Position numbers and translations under genes: made by a program. Of a stretch of 38,964 nt of DNA, positions 14,452-21,968 are shown one piece after another; position 1 is the first letter of the stretch; each line of letters opens with the position of its first letter. The DNA comes from a virus. Location of the stretch: positions 1 to 38,964 of the IMG/VR virus record IMGVR_UViG_3300025853_009719. One strand, 5' to 3'. A model generated the notes under the pieces. That model did not search any database. It was not told the origin of the DNA and saw only the letters and a list, made by a program, of their open reading frames with translations.

Positions 14452-14611
14452 GGTCTCTTATCTTATCTAAATGTTCTACATGCAGTCTTTGTGCTTTTAA
14501 CTGTTCTTGCTCTTGAACATGTTTTCTATGTAATTCCTGCTGACGCACAACTTCGGTGTATGAGTCAGTATATCGATTAACATGGGCTCGTCTTTGAACA
14601 CTATCTATCAT
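14411..14611 (-). CDS. Small highly charged helical protein
   Basis: 66 residues, function unknown. Almost entirely helical and rich in Gln, Glu, Arg and His (VVRQQELHRKHVQEQEQLKAQ), likely a single coiled coil. The ATG overlaps the end of the upstream gene and its 3' end overlaps the DUF2452 gene by up to 41 bases. Coding support comes from position and the absence of another frame. Confidence 0.65.
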   Translation of the reverse strand: MIDSVQRRAHVNRYTDSYTEVVRQQELHRKHVQEQEQLKAQRLHVEHLDKIRDRETEKGRYVDVKV

Positions 14612-14846
14612 TATTGTATTTAAGAGCAGTATAACTCACATATTGCTCAAAACCGCGAGCAAAATGAATCAATATCCGTTCAGTACTGATGTCAAAATAC
14701 CAAGTAAAGTCTGTGTTAGCAGTTAGTCCCTGCGCCTGTAACCAATGAACTATTTCTATTGCTTTTTCTGACGCTCGATATCTGTAGTTATACTGACCGT
14801 AGTTGGCTTTTGGAAAGTCTATTACCGCAGTATCTGATACTGTCAT
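14601..14846 (-). CDS. Small conserved phage protein
   Basis: 81 residues, function unknown. AEKAIEIVHWLQAQGL-type helix (residues about 25-40) is followed by strands FTWYFDISTERILIHFARGFEQYV, an alpha/beta mini-fold. I chose the ATG at 14846 because it overlaps the upstream stop as ATGA; the frame is open to 14957 but that part is a shadow of the upstream gene. Confidence 0.72.
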   Translation of the reverse strand: MTVSDTAVIDFPKANYGQYNYRYRASEKAIEIVHWLQAQGLTANTDFTWYFDISTERILIHFARGFEQYVSYTALKYNNDR

Positions 14847-15094
14847 TGCTTTAATTGCCAAACAACAAATTCTTCTGGTGATAGCCAGTAATAGTTGATA
14901 ACAGGTTCCCCAGGTCCAGTAATAATATGATAACCCACGTAGGCCTTGCGTAACCAAAGTTGTTTGTCACTTAAAAAGCATTTACGTGGCAACCAAGTAC
15001 GCAGAAGACGCCAATTTTGTACATGTTGTAGACCAAAGTCGCCATTGATTGACAAACCTCGTAATTTGTTGCCTACGTAACTGGTACCCATCAT
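14843..15094 (-). CDS. Small conserved phage protein
   Basis: 83 residues, function unknown. Basic and aromatic, with GDFGLQHVQNWRLLRTWLPRK, LRKAYVGYHIITGPGEPVI and YYWLSPEEF. The start MMGTSYVGNK at 15094 overlaps the stop of the 57-residue membrane protein as TGATG. The frame is open to 15166, but that stretch is already used by the membrane protein. Confidence 0.72.
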   Translation of the reverse strand: MMGTSYVGNKLRGLSINGDFGLQHVQNWRLLRTWLPRKCFLSDKQLWLRKAYVGYHIITGPGEPVINYYWLSPEEFVVWQLKQ

Positions 15095-15267
15095 CACCAA
15101 AAGCCCAGCGTTCTGCCGTTGCCCACTATAATGAATACGCAGGTTGTGATGTGTAGCACAACCCAAAAGGTTCTAATTACAGCAACTCTTGTGTCATAAG
15201 GTCGAGTAGTTTCGTCATCAAACGAACCAATAGCATACTGCCATGTTTTCCAAAAACTTTTAATCAT
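15094..15267 (-). CDS. Small membrane protein (57 aa)
   Basis: 57 residues: a short amphipathic start MIKSFWKTWQYAIGSFDDET and one membrane segment, VAVIRTFWVVLHITTCVFII, then GNGRTLGFW. I recall similar short membrane proteins in T4-like cyanophages. It starts in a TAATG overlap with queE and stops in a TGATG overlap with the next gene, which supports translation. Its function is unknown; a related layout (cytoplasmic start with W residues, then membrane segments) is seen in the gene at 36477. Confidence 0.78.
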   Translation of the reverse strand: MIKSFWKTWQYAIGSFDDETTRPYDTRVAVIRTFWVVLHITTCVFIIVGNGRTLGFW

Positions 15268-16166
15268 TATGCCAAACTTGCGTACAAGTGTTGTTGTAAG
15301 TTAAGTTTAAATCCGTTCTCAATACAGAACTGACCCACGTATTCGTGATTGCGTTGATTGTCTGCTAAGTTAAGCAGTCCAGGTTCCCAGAAACTAATAA
15401 CTTCATCAACAGTACTACGCTCTGCCATTGTGATTGTGCCTTTTTCCGCACGTAGTAATTTAATCCGTTGTGGAAAACTGTTGTAGATATTCATAGGACT
15501 ACAGTAGACTTCTTTGTTGGGATTGTTTGCCTTCCACTCAATGGCCCAGTCTGGAACTGTGCTGTATGGCGACTCTGGGTCTGCACTGACCACAAACTTC
15601 AAACAGTCTGCACGTTCTAAGATAGTCTTACTTGGTGCAAGATACTTGATAGCACGCCCATTCTTTTCAATGCACTTGGGACTACATACTAGGGTCACGC
15701 CTTCGGGCACTTCTGTCTCTGGCACACCGTTGCTTTCAACCTGAACTGCTTTGTAATTTGCTAACTGTTCCTGCATCCATTCTGTAATGTTTTCCTGTAG
15801 CAAAGGTTCACCACCAGTCATTACCAACACAATGTTAGGATACTGTTGGCTGTCTCTTGGATCACCGTTGTCAACTGCAGGTACTGCCCACTCTGGAACC
15901 GACTTGCCTTTGTCTAGCCAAAAGCCTGTAATAGTTTCGTGTGCTTTGCGTTCCAATTCTGCAAACGTCATCCATTCACCGTCATCAAAGAAAGTGTCGC
16001 AAAAACTGCAATCCAAGTTACACTTGGTCAAACGGATAAACAACGCAGGCATACCAGCGTAGGGTCCTTCTCCTTGTAGTGTAAAGAACATACTGGTTAC
16101 AAATAGACTGCGCTCAGGTGCATCTTTAAAATACTTTTTGCCAATAATTTCGTTAGTGCCAAACAT
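15267..16166 (-). CDS. queE: 7-carboxy-7-deazaguanine synthase (radical SAM)
   Basis: Converts 6-carboxytetrahydropterin to 7-carboxy-7-deazaguanine. 299 residues, longer than the usual 210-250. The opening FTLQGEGPYAGMPALFIRL and the radical-SAM cluster CNLDCSFCDT (Cys 49, 53, 56) in CxxxCxxC spacing are typical, followed by MTGGEPLLQ. The extra length lies in the middle (around 75-110, with KSVPEWAVPAVDNGD) and the C-terminus. It follows mazG-like gene by two bases. With folE and queD it gives the 7-deazaguanine pathway up to the carboxy stage, supplying DpdA. Confidence 0.93.
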   Translation of the reverse strand: MFGTNEIIGKKYFKDAPERSLFVTSMFFTLQGEGPYAGMPALFIRLTKCNLDCSFCDTFFDDGEWMTFAELERKAHETITGFWLDKGKSVPEWAVPAVDNGDPRDSQQYPNIVLVMTGGEPLLQENITEWMQEQLANYKAVQVESNGVPETEVPEGVTLVCSPKCIEKNGRAIKYLAPSKTILERADCLKFVVSADPESPYSTVPDWAIEWKANNPNKEVYCSPMNIYNSFPQRIKLLRAEKGTITMAERSTVDEVISFWEPGLLNLADNQRNHEYVGQFCIENGFKLNLQQHLYASLA

Positions 16167-16168
16167 AG

Positions 16169-16456
16169 TTAATCTTCCGGATTCAATGTAAATTGGATAT
16201 TACTCCAAGTTTTTAATTTTTCTCTTTTATTTGCTTTTGCTTGATGTAGCCTATCTAAGTTTAACATTTTACGCTCTATTGCAATATCAATCAAGCATAA
16301 TAAATCGCCAATTTCATCTTCTAGTGTTTCTTGCTGGCTTTTGTTTGAGTGATAATTGATTTCGTCAATGCCAAAACGTCTAATTTTACAGACAACTTGG
16401 CTTACTTCTGCACACTCTTCCTGTAGTATGCACAATATTTCTTCTTGTTCGGTCAT
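16169..16456 (-). CDS. MazG-like nucleotide pyrophosphohydrolase
   Basis: 95 residues, a single MazG domain. LQEECAEVSQVVCKIRRFG (ExxE on the first helix) and LEDEIGDLLCLIDIA (ExxD on the second) give the four-helix metal site. Such enzymes split NTPs to NMP and pyrophosphate. Phage MazG proteins have been proposed to alter nucleotide or alarmone pools, but the substrate here is unknown. The ATG overlaps the stop of the glycine-zipper gene (ATGA). Confidence 0.85.
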   Translation of the reverse strand: MTEQEEILCILQEECAEVSQVVCKIRRFGIDEINYHSNKSQQETLEDEIGDLLCLIDIAIERKMLNLDRLHQAKANKREKLKTWSNIQFTLNPED

Positions 16457-16923
16457 TCCGCTACAGTATGGTATACGTTGATTCTGACAGTCTGCCCTGG
16501 ATGACTGTTCATACGGGTTGTATATCTGCGATTCATAAATTCGTAACTGACATCAAATCCCTGCAGTCTATCCTGTTCGCGATATGTTCTATTAACAGTC
16601 CTACAACGGTTTTCCGTTATAGTTTCAGTTCTGCCACCTTGACCACCAATCTGTGCACCTACAACACCACCTACCACAGTGGCTACATCTTTGCCGCTAC
16701 CTTTACCAAATTGATTGCCGATAGCAGCACCTGCAATAGCACCCAACACAGTGCCGGCAGTATTAGTACCCTGACGTTCTATCTGTACCTGCTCACAGAC
16801 TTCCATGGGAATGTTTACTTCACGTACCCCATAGATGGGTTTGACACTAATAACCCGTGCTTCAAAAATTTCTGCCTGTGCAACGACAGGCACAAACAAC
16901 ATTGCTAATAGTAATTTTTTCAT
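16453..16923 (-). CDS. Exported glycine-zipper protein
   Basis: 156 residues. A signal peptide MKKLLLAMLFVPVVAQA ends in a good cleavage site. The middle, GTVLGAIAGAAIGNQFGKGSGKD and VVGGVVGAQIGGQGG (about 58-97), is the glycine-zipper 2TM pattern of rickettsial 17-kDa antigen/SlyB-like proteins. Conserved Cys residues flank it (EVCEQ, NRCRTV). It should reach the periplasm and sit in the outer membrane. This is a host-type gene; in the phage it may alter the envelope during infection or lysis. Confidence 0.85.
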   Translation of the reverse strand: MKKLLLAMLFVPVVAQAEIFEARVISVKPIYGVREVNIPMEVCEQVQIERQGTNTAGTVLGAIAGAAIGNQFGKGSGKDVATVVGGVVGAQIGGQGGRTETITENRCRTVNRTYREQDRLQGFDVSYEFMNRRYTTRMNSHPGQTVRINVYHTVAE

Positions 16924-16925
16924 TA

Positions 16926-17258
16926 TTAATGATTCCTTTTTCCATCAAAAACACAGACAAAATAAAGTTTTGTGTTACTGGTATTGTGTACTCTATGAAA
17001 CACACCATCCTTTATTAACACAACATCGCCACCCTGCACTGGAAATTTTTCATTATCTAACTCCATTTCTCCCGTGCCACTTACAAAATAATAAACTTCT
17101 TCCTGTCCCTCGTGGCGATGTCCTCTGGTGCTCTGTAAGCCGTGTAGTTCGGTTGAACTTATTACTAAGTTATTTAGAGTTTTATTGTCTTTTAAAACAT
17201 AAGTTTCATTGTCTTTGATTGTTTCACCACCTATGTCGTAAATTTTAAGTTTAGTCAC
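16926..17258 (-). CDS. Small cupin-domain protein
   Basis: 110 residues, one cupin barrel. Motif 1 RGHRHEGQEEVYYFVSGTGE carries the metal-binding HxH and Glu; motif 2 GDVVLIKDGVFHRVHN carries the last His. All four ligands are present. Likely binds a metal and a small molecule such as a sugar. It starts at GTG (17258) with AGGG nine bases upstream, right after queD. It could be an isomerase or a binding protein. Confidence 0.8.
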   Translation of the reverse strand: MTKLKIYDIGGETIKDNETYVLKDNKTLNNLVISSTELHGLQSTRGHRHEGQEEVYYFVSGTGEMELDNEKFPVQGGDVVLIKDGVFHRVHNTSNTKLYFVCVFDGKRNH

Positions 17259-17263
17259 AGTAG

Positions 17264-17788
17264 TTACCCTTCGTAGATAGCACTGTTGCCTGCGTGTTCA
17301 AATACTTCTGCGCTTTTGATACGCACAGTGGGATTGATTGGATAACGCATGGTGCCACTGGCAATCAATTCGGCCATTTTATCGTAGCACATTTTTGCAA
17401 ACATTTCGCAGCCAACACCTTCTACAATCCGCAAATCGCAAACAGCTTCGCGTTCATGCGGTTTCACAGTCTGTACTTGGCCGCTGCCGCTGTCTAATGG
17501 CAGACCCATGTTGGACATCTGTTTAAAAAACGCTAGATGAGGATCATCTCGAGCAACTACTAAGGTATGGTCAAACATATAGTCTGCCCAGGCCTTGAAC
17601 TCTTTGAGTCCGCCAAAGTCCATGCACCAGTTTTTGTCATCCAGTGTGTCACATTCGAATACCAATTTGATACCGATTGCATAACCGTGTAGTGTACTGC
17701 AATGACTGTGCGTGGCACGCCATTGCCTAAAGCAACAACTTAGTCCTCTGTCGTTGCCGTAAGTTTTTGTAGAATAAAATTTTGCCAT
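17264..17788 (-). CDS. queD: QueD, 6-carboxytetrahydropterin synthase family
   Basis: Makes 6-carboxytetrahydropterin from dihydroneopterin triphosphate, the second step toward 7-deazaguanine. 174 residues, T-fold. RATHSHCSTLHGYAI contains the catalytic Cys30 and zinc His residues, then CMDFGGLKEF at 56-65, DHTL at 73-76 and the C-terminal EVFEHAGNSA. The usual HGH zinc pair is HGY here (Tyr36), a variant I recall from a bacterial subfamily, so the third zinc ligand may differ. It has its own promoter at 17807-17835. Confidence 0.88.
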   Translation of the reverse strand: MAKFYSTKTYGNDRGLSCCFRQWRATHSHCSTLHGYAIGIKLVFECDTLDDKNWCMDFGGLKEFKAWADYMFDHTLVVARDDPHLAFFKQMSNMGLPLDSGSGQVQTVKPHEREAVCDLRIVEGVGCEMFAKMCYDKMAELIASGTMRYPINPTVRIKSAEVFEHAGNSAIYEG

Positions 17789-17806
17789 GTTGTTCCCTAT
17801 GTAAAA

Positions 17807-17835
17807 ATTATAGCATAGGAAGCAGAATTTGTATA
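17807..17835 (-). promoter_or_regulatory. Promoter of queD
   Basis: Minus strand: TATACA (17835-17830), 17-base spacer, TATAAT (17812-17807), 19 bases before the ATG at 17788. The spacer begins AATTC like two of the 4-6 kb promoters. It sits in a 90-base gap after the unknown gene at 17879. Confidence 0.6.
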
Positions 17836-17867
17836 GCGGGATGATTCCAAAAAGGCCGCATATAGAA

Positions 17868-17875
17868 TATTTATT
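17868..17875 (-). promoter_or_regulatory. Possible late promoter box AATAAATA
   Basis: AATAAATA differs by one base from the T4 late consensus and lies about 80 bases before queD, just past the stop of the upstream gene. It could add late expression of queD, but is weak evidence in AT-rich DNA. Confidence 0.3.
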
Positions 17876-17878
17876 TGC

Positions 17879-18301
17879 TCATTTTTTGAACCAATTGATT
17901 TGTTTAAATACCGAATTTTGATCGAATGGTATTTCCATAGTTCCATTAAAGCCAATATAGTTAGTGTTAATTTGATTATTTTTTTCTGTAACTAACTTTA
18001 GGTTTTTTTGTATATAGACTTGAGGAATATCAAAATTATCTAGTGTTATTCCTAATATTTTTACGTATAAATCAGCAACTATTTCATTACTTTCGTTAAC
18101 TATAGTATCTGTAGCATTGTCTTTATTGGAAAAAAATAAACGTACCTTTCCAGGCAAAGAAATTTCATCATCGAGTAATCCTTCATTTTCACTAACTAAA
18201 ACTTTTTTTACCCTACTAGAATTAATTTGATATTCTACATTCATAAATTTTCCATTGATACTACCAAATTCTAGTTTTAGTTTTACATTATACTTGTTCA
18301 T
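17879..18301 (-). CDS. Unknown beta-rich protein linked to radical SAM gene
   Basis: 140 residues, no family recognised. Alternating hydrophobic residues through most of its length (NVKLKLEFGSINGKFMNVEY, LPGKVRLFFSNKD, VADLYVKILGITLDNFDI) suggest a beta-sandwich such as a sugar-binding module. No signal peptide. It is very AT rich and its ATG overlaps the end of the radical SAM gene by 14 bases, so the two probably came together as a cassette. Confidence 0.7.
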   Translation of the reverse strand: MNKYNVKLKLEFGSINGKFMNVEYQINSSRVKKVLVSENEGLLDDEISLPGKVRLFFSNKDNATDTIVNESNEIVADLYVKILGITLDNFDIPQVYIQKNLKLVTEKNNQINTNYIGFNGTMEIPFDQNSVFKQINWFKK

Positions 18302-19751
18302 TTTGCATAAGCATTTCTAATAGGTAATGATTATCAATATTATTATGAACTGAGTACCCTAATCTTTTGCTAAAATCATTTAATTCTTTTGCCCAAGACG
18401 CCCTCATTGAGGGTGTACTACCGGTTTGCTTGTTAATCCAGAGCGGAGGACCATTTCCTATCATACTTATTCCTAGTCTATCTTTATTTTTTTCCAAATA
18501 AGTGTTAGGAAAAATACCTAAAGTACCGCCCCACTGTATAACTATATTATCTTTAAATCTGGTATTATCTCGTAACCATTGTTTAATATATTCTATATCA
18601 GACCTTGTTTCTGTTACGTATCCTACAATGTTAAGCATGGAAATTTTGATCTTATATTGTTGTGCTTTTTCTAAATGATATATTATAGATTCATTGCTAA
18701 ATTTTTTTCCTATATCATAACGAATATGTTGATTAAGATTCTCAATGCCTACCATAAGAACTTCCGCGCCACTTTTATAAATCAATTCCCAATCTGAATC
18801 GCTGGTGTTGTTTACATCTCTAAATATATAATAACCAGACCAACGAAATTCATTGTTTGGATTATCTTTGTTATGTGTTGCTAATAGTTTGGTTAATTTT
18901 CTAAATTCAGAAATGCTGCCGTTAGTTAGACTGTCTTGAAATTTAAATTTGTTAACCTTATATTTTTTATTTTGAAACAGCATCTCAGAGAAAATAGAGT
19001 CAGCATCTCTCCAGGTAAATTTATGCCAATTAGCAATATAATCACAAAAGGTACATCGTCTGACACATCCTCTACTTCCGACTAAAGGAATAGTTTTTTG
19101 TGTGTAAAAATCAAAAATATAATCATCGTAGTCGGGAATCGGCAATGAACGTATTTCATCATTGCTCATTTCACTCCAAGTTAGCGAATTTATACCATGG
19201 AATGTTTTATTCTTCCTAAGAAATTCTGCCAACGAATGCTCTGCATCACCTCTGATATGATAATCTATTAGATTTAGATTTTTAAGTTCGTCTACAAATT
19301 CTGATGGTCCGGTGAATGTATTCAAACAACCTGCACCACCAACCAACACAATTAAGTCAGGATCCATTTTCTTTAGAAAATATGCAATCCATTTTGCACT
19401 ATGTTGGCAAACGTAACTAAAGATACTCAATCCTACATACTTAGGTCTATATGATAAAATTCTATTTGCAATTTCTACAAATAACTCTTCTAGTTCTGTT
19501 GCTGCTGCTTCAGAATCTGTGTATCCATTAAAGAAAAATTGAATAAGACTATCTTTATTACTTGCAGTCTTAGTGTAATCAAAGATTTCAGCATTCAAAT
19601 CTATTGCTAAACAAGATAAGCCTTCCTGCTCAATAACAGGTTTAAGAGCAGCTGGCGCCATTAAAGGCATAGAACTGTCAGTCCATGGTACTGTAACTAA
19701 AACAAAGTCTATTTGTGTTTTATTTTTATTATCTAAATACTGTAAATGCAT
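18288..19751 (-). CDS. B12-binding-type radical SAM enzyme
   Basis: 487 residues. The N-terminal 180 residues form the Rossmann-like domain of the B12-binding radical SAM class (KYVGLSIFSYVC, IVLVGGAGC, DYHIRGDAEHSLAEFL). SRGCVRRCTFCDY at 226-238 has the CxxxCxxC iron-sulfur cluster (Cys 229, 233, 236). The usual cobalamin DxHxxG is not obvious, so cobalamin binding is uncertain. Such enzymes methylate or rearrange unreactive carbons, commonly in lipid or antibiotic synthesis. The gene is AT rich and looks acquired; no Shine-Dalgarno at good distance is visible. Confidence 0.85.
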   Translation of the reverse strand: MHLQYLDNKNKTQIDFVLVTVPWTDSSMPLMAPAALKPVIEQEGLSCLAIDLNAEIFDYTKTASNKDSLIQFFFNGYTDSEAAATELEELFVEIANRILSYRPKYVGLSIFSYVCQHSAKWIAYFLKKMDPDLIVLVGGAGCLNTFTGPSEFVDELKNLNLIDYHIRGDAEHSLAEFLRKNKTFHGINSLTWSEMSNDEIRSLPIPDYDDYIFDFYTQKTIPLVGSRGCVRRCTFCDYIANWHKFTWRDADSIFSEMLFQNKKYKVNKFKFQDSLTNGSISEFRKLTKLLATHNKDNPNNEFRWSGYYIFRDVNNTSDSDWELIYKSGAEVLMVGIENLNQHIRYDIGKKFSNESIIYHLEKAQQYKIKISMLNIVGYVTETRSDIEYIKQWLRDNTRFKDNIVIQWGGTLGIFPNTYLEKNKDRLGISMIGNGPPLWINKQTGSTPSMRASWAKELNDFSKRLGYSVHNNIDNHYLLEMLMQNEQV

Positions 19752-19783
19752 TATCTAAAGTAAATTATCTCCTGCTTTTTTAA

Positions 19784-20290
19784 TTATTCGCCCTGATTCT
19801 CCCACGGGAAAACAATCCAACAGTCGTTTTTGCTTTTGTCTATAGGCATAGCAGTATAGTCTACTTTGTATTGAAACTCACTGGCAGCATTATTTACTAT
19901 AGCACAGAAACGCACGTTGTTGTTCCATACCATGGCCCAACGTTCGTCATAGGGCAAGCATCCAGCCTGCCAATCTTCGACTATCCAATTAAAGGTAGCA
20001 CCAGTGTCATTGATGTCATCTACAACAAGAATATTTTTGCCAGCGAAAGCATCTTCTGCCATCCATAGATTACTTTCGCAACCATTTTCTTTTTCGTCAC
20101 GTAGACTTACACCAAGTGCATGCATTGGCGTGTCTAAATAATGACTGAGCAACAGTGCAGGATACAGGCCACCACGAGTAATACCCACAATGTAGTCTGG
20201 TTGCCATGTACTAGTGACCTTGGTTAGTTTGCGCCCGATGCTTTGCACCATGCTTTTGAATTCTCGGTGTTTGATAATTTCTTGTTTCAT
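19784..20290 (-). CDS. Phosphoribosyltransferase
   Basis: 168 residues. NILVVDDINDTGATFNWI is the PRPP-binding loop of type I phosphoribosyltransferases, and YIVGITRGGLYPALLLSHYL holds the GG diphosphate loop. The pattern resembles guanine/xanthine or hypoxanthine enzymes of phages. It could salvage a purine base, or a deazapurine, given the queuosine-type genes nearby; that is only inference. The ATG overlaps the stop of the next upstream gene (ATGA). Confidence 0.87.
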   Translation of the reverse strand: MKQEIIKHREFKSMVQSIGRKLTKVTSTWQPDYIVGITRGGLYPALLLSHYLDTPMHALGVSLRDEKENGCESNLWMAEDAFAGKNILVVDDINDTGATFNWIVEDWQAGCLPYDERWAMVWNNNVRFCAIVNNAASEFQYKVDYTAMPIDKSKNDCWIVFPWENQGE

Positions 20291-20706
20291 TTTGCTCTAC
20301 CTGCTAAGTATTGTTCCCATTGTGTCCAAGTACCGTTTTTGATAAAACCCCATTCACGCTGTTTAGGGCCTGGCATAAACACAGTCCAACATTCAACCTC
20401 GGGGTCAAGTTCGATTCTATGTAGACTGTTGGCCTTACAGATTCTAAAGTGTCCTGGACTTCTCCAAAAACGTCCTTCTGGAGTAGTTTCCCAATAACCA
20501 CCTTTTAGGATCAGCGTAGCATAGGGCCAGGGATGATCGTGTAAATCATCTGGGTCTGACTTAAGAAACTTATGTAGGAATACATTAAAAGGAAAACGCT
20601 GCCTATCCTTTAAGAAAAGATAGTAACGTTCTAAGTAGGGTTCATCGTTGACACGATCCATTACAATGCGTCGACGACCTAAACGTTCCAGTAATTTAAG
20701 TATCAT
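20287..20706 (-). CDS. Cupin-like conserved phage protein
   Basis: 139 residues. LHKFLKSDPDDLHDHPWPYA contains an HxH pair, followed by TLILKGGYWE and a later SLHRIEL that could complete a cupin metal site; the end is FMPGPKQREWGF. I recall this protein from T4-like marine phages as hypothetical. A role near FolE and QueD, for example as pterin- or sugar-related enzyme, is possible. It has ATGA overlaps at both ends, so it is tightly coupled to folE. Confidence 0.78.
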   Translation of the reverse strand: MILKLLERLGRRRIVMDRVNDEPYLERYYLFLKDRQRFPFNVFLHKFLKSDPDDLHDHPWPYATLILKGGYWETTPEGRFWRSPGHFRICKANSLHRIELDPEVECWTVFMPGPKQREWGFIKNGTWTQWEQYLAGRAK

Positions 20707-21410
20707 CGCGGCGCAAACTCCTGTTGTAGTTTAATATTGTCCATAAACTCTTTCTTAGTACCTGGATCTTGTTTAAAGGCACCTTTGAGCACTGTGGTCT
20801 GTGTAAGACTGCTATGTGCCATAATGCCTCTGTTTTCACAACATCCATGTGTAGCCTGAATGTAAACACCAACATCTTTGCTGTCTGTGGCACACATAAT
20901 TTCTCTGGCAATGGTCATAGCAAGTTCTTCTTGTAGTGTACCACGTCGAGCACACCATTGTGCAATACGTGTATACTTGCTCAAACCAATCAATTTGTTA
21001 GCAGCCAAAATGCCGATGTAAGCAACACCACTAACTGGCTGGTGATGGTGACTGCACATACTTTTTAGTTCACTGCGTACAACCAACATACCATCATAGG
21101 GTTCATCCAGTTCATGATTGGATTCGTTGGGAAATGCAGTAGCATCTGGCTTGGGCTCATAACGTCCTGCCATAATTTCATTAAAGTACATTTTTGCCAG
21201 TCTGCGAGCAGTGTCATGACTGTTGGGATCATTTTCCCTGTCAATCAGCAATACATCTAATACAGATTCAAATGCAGTTGTTGCTTCTTCGATCAACTGT
21301 TCACGATCAGAGTCTGTTACGTAATCGCTGATGTTATCTCCTGCAAAGAAACGTTTGTTGTCTGATCGCATTCTTTCACGTAAGGCCTGTGCTAGTGTTT
21401 TTTCTGTCAT
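20703..21410 (-). CDS. folE: GTP cyclohydrolase I
   Basis: Turns GTP into dihydroneopterin triphosphate, first step of both folate and 7-deazaguanine synthesis. 235 residues. The motifs are KSMCSHHHQPVSG (Cys119, His121-122), IGLSKYTRIAQWCARRGTLQEELA, and QATHGCCENRG (Cys190), which give the zinc site and active-site His. The usual CEHHLLPF reads CSHHHQPV here, so a normally conserved Glu is Ser. QueD and QueE nearby suggest the product feeds DNA modification. Confidence 0.93.
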   Translation of the reverse strand: MTEKTLAQALRERMRSDNKRFFAGDNISDYVTDSDREQLIEEATTAFESVLDVLLIDRENDPNSHDTARRLAKMYFNEIMAGRYEPKPDATAFPNESNHELDEPYDGMLVVRSELKSMCSHHHQPVSGVAYIGILAANKLIGLSKYTRIAQWCARRGTLQEELAMTIAREIMCATDSKDVGVYIQATHGCCENRGIMAHSSLTQTTVLKGAFKQDPGTKKEFMDNIKLQQEFAPR

Positions 21411-21419
21411 TTTGTAATC

Positions 21420-21968
21420 TCAATTATCTTGTTTTAAAAATCCTGAAACCTGAAGTGTGTACTTGTCTTGCATACCTGCATTACAACTTAAATGTAAAAT
21501 TTCACTATCCCATATATAACCATCCCCTCGATCCCAATTATCAACTGTATAAATTTTTTGATTTTCATCTAGATACTGTACAAAATGACCTACTTTATAA
21601 TTTTCTAAAAAAATATTTGCACGTACTTTATGGTCTTGACGTTCCGGATATTTTTTGTTTATTTGATAAAAAGTATCACGATGCAAAGGCACTACACACC
21701 CTGGAGGTTGCAAAATACTAGATACCGTGACAACGTCTATACCTAATTTATTTCCTAAATCTTCAAAATCTATTTGTTCCTTGGTCCACCAAAGTTGATG
21801 AATCATAGTATTTTCTAAACAATAAGAGGTAGGAAATCCACCATACTTTGTGTGTATATCAGTTAATTCATGCACCTGGTGGTTTATACAACTTCCTGTA
21901 TGTTGAGTGTAGTCTGCATTCAAAAAGATATCAAAGTTAAAATCTGACAGTTGAATTTTTTTAAACAT
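21420..21968 (-). CDS. Probable 2OG-Fe(II) oxygenase
   Basis: 182 residues. The jelly-roll iron site is suggested by PLHRDTF (His96, Asp98) and the distal HLSCN (His159), with RANIFLE and a basic residue at the end for 2-oxoglutarate. It would hydroxylate a substrate with Fe(II), oxygen and 2-oxoglutarate. I start at the ATG (21968), which overlaps the upstream stop; a TTG at 21980 is open. The substrate is unknown; neighbours make a carbohydrate or nucleotide. Confidence 0.72.
   Translation of the reverse strand: MFKKIQLSDFNFDIFLNADYTQHTGSCINHQVHELTDIHTKYGGFPTSYCLENTMIHQLWWTKEQIDFEDLGNKLGIDVVTVSSILQPPGCVVPLHRDTFYQINKKYPERQDHKVRANIFLENYKVGHFVQYLDENQKIYTVDNWDRGDGYIWDSEILHLSCNAGMQDKYTLQVSGFLKQDN

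Noticed and set aside
16468-16908. 146-residue plus-strand open frame opposite the glycine-zipper gene
   Set aside because: The minus-strand gene has a signal peptide and known motif; the plus frame is its mirror and lacks any feature.
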